In this document: one piece after another, positions 5,849 through 7,549 of the stretch | Numbering within the stretch: position 1 is the first letter of the stretch | Layout of the letters: the number at the start of each line of letters is the position of its first letter | NCBI GenBank assembly: GCA_015654915.1 | Contig: JAATFY010000205.1 | Location: 1-7,549 of the forward strand | Direction of reading: 5' to 3' | Length of the DNA stretch: 7,549 nt | Source of the DNA: Rhodospirillales bacterium | GTDB lineage: Bacteria > Pseudomonadota > Alphaproteobacteria > UBA9219 | The notes under the pieces: generated by a model | Told to the model about the DNA's origin: nothing | The model's database searches: none | What the model saw: only the letters and a program-made list of their open reading frames with translations | Made by a program: the position numbers and the translations under genes

Positions 5849-6949
5849 GTGGCCGCAGGCGCACAAAAATTACAGGCCGACGCGTGGTCAAGGCAGGTGA
5901 TCGAACGCCTGAAGCGTGACGGGCTGGCCGCTACGCCTAATAATTATGCCGTGTATTATTATTATTACGCCGGCACCAATCCGCGCCTGAAAACCGAGAT
6001 AGATGCCCTTGCGGATCAAAACGAGGTGCTGACGCAAAGTCAGTGCGACGAAATTTTCCAGAACCATCTCAGCGTCGAGGTCGAACACAAGATTCTCAAG
6101 GAAACCAATGTCGCAATCGAGGAAGAAATCAGCCGCGTTCTGAGCGTAATCGACAAGGCCGCCAGCGGCACCAACCAGTTCACTCAGTCTCTCGACAGTT
6201 TTTCGGGACAACTGACGGAATCGGTATCGCTGGATCAGATCCGCGAAGCTGTCACCAAGGTCGTCACCGAAACGCGCGTTATCTCCCGCCAAAACGAACA
6301 TCTCGCTTCGCAGTTGGCGGAGACGACGCAGCAATTGACCGAGATGCGCCAGAGCCTTGATCAGGTCCATAAGGAATCGCAAATCGACCCGCTCACGGAA
6401 GTGGGCAACCGCAAATTCTTCGACAAGGAACTGGCTCATACGACGGCCGAAGCCCGCGATAATGGTTGGACGCTGACGCTCCTGATGATCGATATCGACC
6501 ATTTCAAGAAATTCAATGATGCCTACGGCCACCTGATTGGCGATCAGGTGCTGCGTCTCGTCGCCCATACTTTGGTTGAAAACCTGAAGGGCCGCGACGT
6601 GATCGCGCGTTTCGGCGGCGAGGAATTCGTCATCCTGCTGCCGCAGACCAAAATCACCGATGCCGAAAAAGTCGGCAATCTTTTGCGCTCCAGCCTCGGC
6701 ACCAAACAGATCAAGCGGCGCAGCACGAACGAGACGCTCGGCGTTATCACGATTTCGATCGGCGCCACCGAATACTGCCCGGGCGAAGACATGGACAGCT
6801 TCGTCGCCCGCGCCGACGGCGCGCTCTATAAAGCCAAGCAAACCGGCCGCAACAAGGTCGTGAGCGAACTCCCGACACCGGAGCAAATCGCCGCAATCGA
6901 GGCGAAAATCTTTACGGACATCAAGGCAAAACTGCCTTTCAAGACATAG
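5849..6949 (+). CDS. Soluble GGDEF-domain diguanylate cyclase
   Basis: The 366-residue protein should make cyclic di-GMP from two GTP. The C-terminal GGDEF domain (about 180-345) has DPLTEVGNR at 180-188, metal-binding aspartates in IDIDHFKKFND (D215 and D217), the active-site GGEEF at 256-260, and the late ADGALYKAKQTGRN motif, so catalysis looks intact. The allosteric RxxD site, expected to end five residues before GGEEF, reads KGRD (247-250), so canonical product inhibition is probably lost. The N-terminal 60 residues include ATPNNYAVYYYYYAGTNP, resembling a helical N-terminal region I know from many alphaproteobacterial GGDEF proteins, here with five consecutive tyrosines. Residues about 70-178 are polar and heptad-like, probably a coiled coil that brings two cyclase domains together. 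I see no transmembrane segment, so the protein is probably cytoplasmic. Its input signal is unknown, and the specific family member cannot be named. Confidence 0.93.
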   Translation: MAAGAQKLQADAWSRQVIERLKRDGLAATPNNYAVYYYYYAGTNPRLKTEIDALADQNEVLTQSQCDEIFQNHLSVEVEHKILKETNVAIEEEISRVLSVIDKAASGTNQFTQSLDSFSGQLTESVSLDQIREAVTKVVTETRVISRQNEHLASQLAETTQQLTEMRQSLDQVHKESQIDPLTEVGNRKFFDKELAHTTAEARDNGWTLTLLMIDIDHFKKFNDAYGHLIGDQVLRLVAHTLVENLKGRDVIARFGGEEFVILLPQTKITDAEKVGNLLRSSLGTKQIKRRSTNETLGVITISIGATEYCPGEDMDSFVARADGALYKAKQTGRNKVVSELPTPEQIAAIEAKIFTDIKAKLPFKT

Positions 6950-6968
6950 TCTGAATACAAAATCGGGC

Positions 6969-6998
6969 GCGACACCGGCCATTCCGCCGCTCTATACT
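6969..6998 (+). promoter_or_regulatory. Predicted promoter of the helicase gene, placed for a leaderless mRNA
   Basis: GCGACA (6969-6974, four of six to TTGACA) and TATACT (6993-6998, five of six to TATAAT) are 18 bases apart. A start of transcription about seven bases after the -10 would fall on or next to the ATG at 7005. No Shine-Dalgarno is visible in the 15 bases before that ATG, consistent with a leaderless transcript. I see no GTTC-N7-GTTC alphaproteobacterial LexA box here. Confidence 0.4.
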
Positions 6999-7004
6999 CC
7001 TGTT

Positions 7005-7549
7005 ATGCAAACCGCCTTGGCAACCACCGACGAACCTGCCTATTGGCGCGATTTGAACCCCGCGCAACGCGCGGCGGTCAACGCGCTGGACGGGCCTGTG
7101 CTGGTTCTGGCCGGCGCCGGCACCGGTAAAACCCGCGTGCTGACGGCACGACTGGTGCATCTGCTGGCGACCAACAAGGCGCTGCCCCGGCAAATCCTGG
7201 CCGTCACTTTTACCAACAAAGCGGCGGCTGAAATACGTGAGCGCATATCGCAAGCGCTCGGTCGCTCGGTCGAAGGCTGGTTCCTCGGCACCTTTCATTC
7301 GCTGGCGGCGCGCCTTCTGCGCCCGCATGCCGAGCGTGTCGGCCTCAAACCCAATTTTACCATCTTGGATCAAGATGACCAGATCCGGTTGATCAAGCAA
7401 TTGTTGGAAGCCGAAAATATCGATGATAAAAAATCACCTGCGCGCGTGGTGCTGGCAATCATCAATCGCTGGAAAGATCGTGGGCTTTTGCCTGACGATG
7501 TGAAAAACGACACCGGCCAATTTGCAAACGGCAAACTTCCGAAGCTTTA
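7005..7549 (+). CDS. uvrD: UvrD/PcrA-family superfamily 1 DNA helicase, 3'-truncated by window edge
   Basis: This is the N-terminal 181 codons of an ATP-dependent 3'-to-5' DNA helicase of the type that removes incised strands in nucleotide excision and mismatch repair and clears RecA filaments. Visible motifs in order are the Q motif in LNPAQRAAV (Q21), Walker A GAGTGKT (37-43), motif Ia AVTFTNKAAAE (66-76), GTFHS (95-99), FTILDQDDQIRLIK, and the 1B-region segment NRWKDRGLLPDD. These match UvrD/PcrA proteins rather than Rep or RecB, though the C-terminal motifs are not in view. Complete homologues exceed 700 residues, so about a quarter is present. The start lies 55 bases after the diguanylate cyclase stop. 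ATG 7005 is chosen because conserved sequence begins shortly after it and no ATG, GTG or TTG precedes it in frame back to 6945. The truncation is only the window boundary. Confidence 0.93.
   Translation, partial: MQTALATTDEPAYWRDLNPAQRAAVNALDGPVLVLAGAGTGKTRVLTARLVHLLATNKALPRQILAVTFTNKAAAEIRERISQALGRSVEGWFLGTFHSLAARLLRPHAERVGLKPNFTILDQDDQIRLIKQLLEAENIDDKKSPARVVLAIINRWKDRGLLPDDVKNDTGQFANGKLPKL

Noticed and set aside
5834..5851. TTG at 5834 as the start of the diguanylate cyclase
   Set aside because: It has no upstream Shine-Dalgarno. The GGGGAG at 5838-5843 is ideally placed for the GTG at 5849.
5888..6982. Minus-strand open frame of 364 codons opposite the diguanylate cyclase gene
   Set aside because: It is an antisense shadow of a gene with clear GGDEF motifs. 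Its translation has no recognisable domain, and GC-rich codon use commonly leaves such frames open.

Overview
The window looks like an ordinary chromosomal segment of an alphaproteobacterium. Three things suggest this: the recN-ligA pair, protein sequences of alphaproteobacterial character throughout, and a diguanylate cyclase whose helical N-terminal region resembles a type I know from Rhodospirillales and Rhizobiales. The genes are GC-rich, and the central non-coding stretch is clearly AT-rich. I cannot place the organism below class level with confidence.

Layout. Positions 2-1372 hold the 3' four-fifths of recN (SMC-like ATPase of double-strand break repair). It overlaps by four bases (ATGA) with a complete ligA (NAD+-dependent DNA ligase, 1369-3462). 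Downstream of ligA is a 129-bp palindromic intergenic repeat (3494-3622) that can fold into a cloverleaf-like figure with three side hairpins, followed by an AT-rich stretch. A small minus-strand gene (3684-3944) encodes an 86-residue, probably single-pass membrane protein of unknown function. It converges on ligA. An AT-rich divergent region (3945-4157) carries candidate promoters in both directions and a short palindrome in the leuA leader. leuA (2-isopropylmalate synthase, 4158-5732) is complete. A 116-bp gap with a perfect 7-3-7 palindrome leads into a soluble diguanylate cyclase (5849-6949) with an intact GGEEF active site but no canonical product-inhibition site. The window ends in the first 181 codons of a UvrD/PcrA-family helicase (from 7005), which may be transcribed without a leader.

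Function. recN, ligA and the uvrD-type helicase are all DNA-repair genes. leuA and the cyclase are probably separate transcription units that happen to lie between them. I found no mobile element with a transposase, no CRISPR array, no tRNA or rRNA, and no defence or secretion cluster. I see no evidence for a new multi-gene system. The parts that deserve a second look are the cloverleaf repeat, the small membrane-protein gene, the two short palindromes in the leuA and cyclase leaders, and the apparent leaderless start of the helicase gene.
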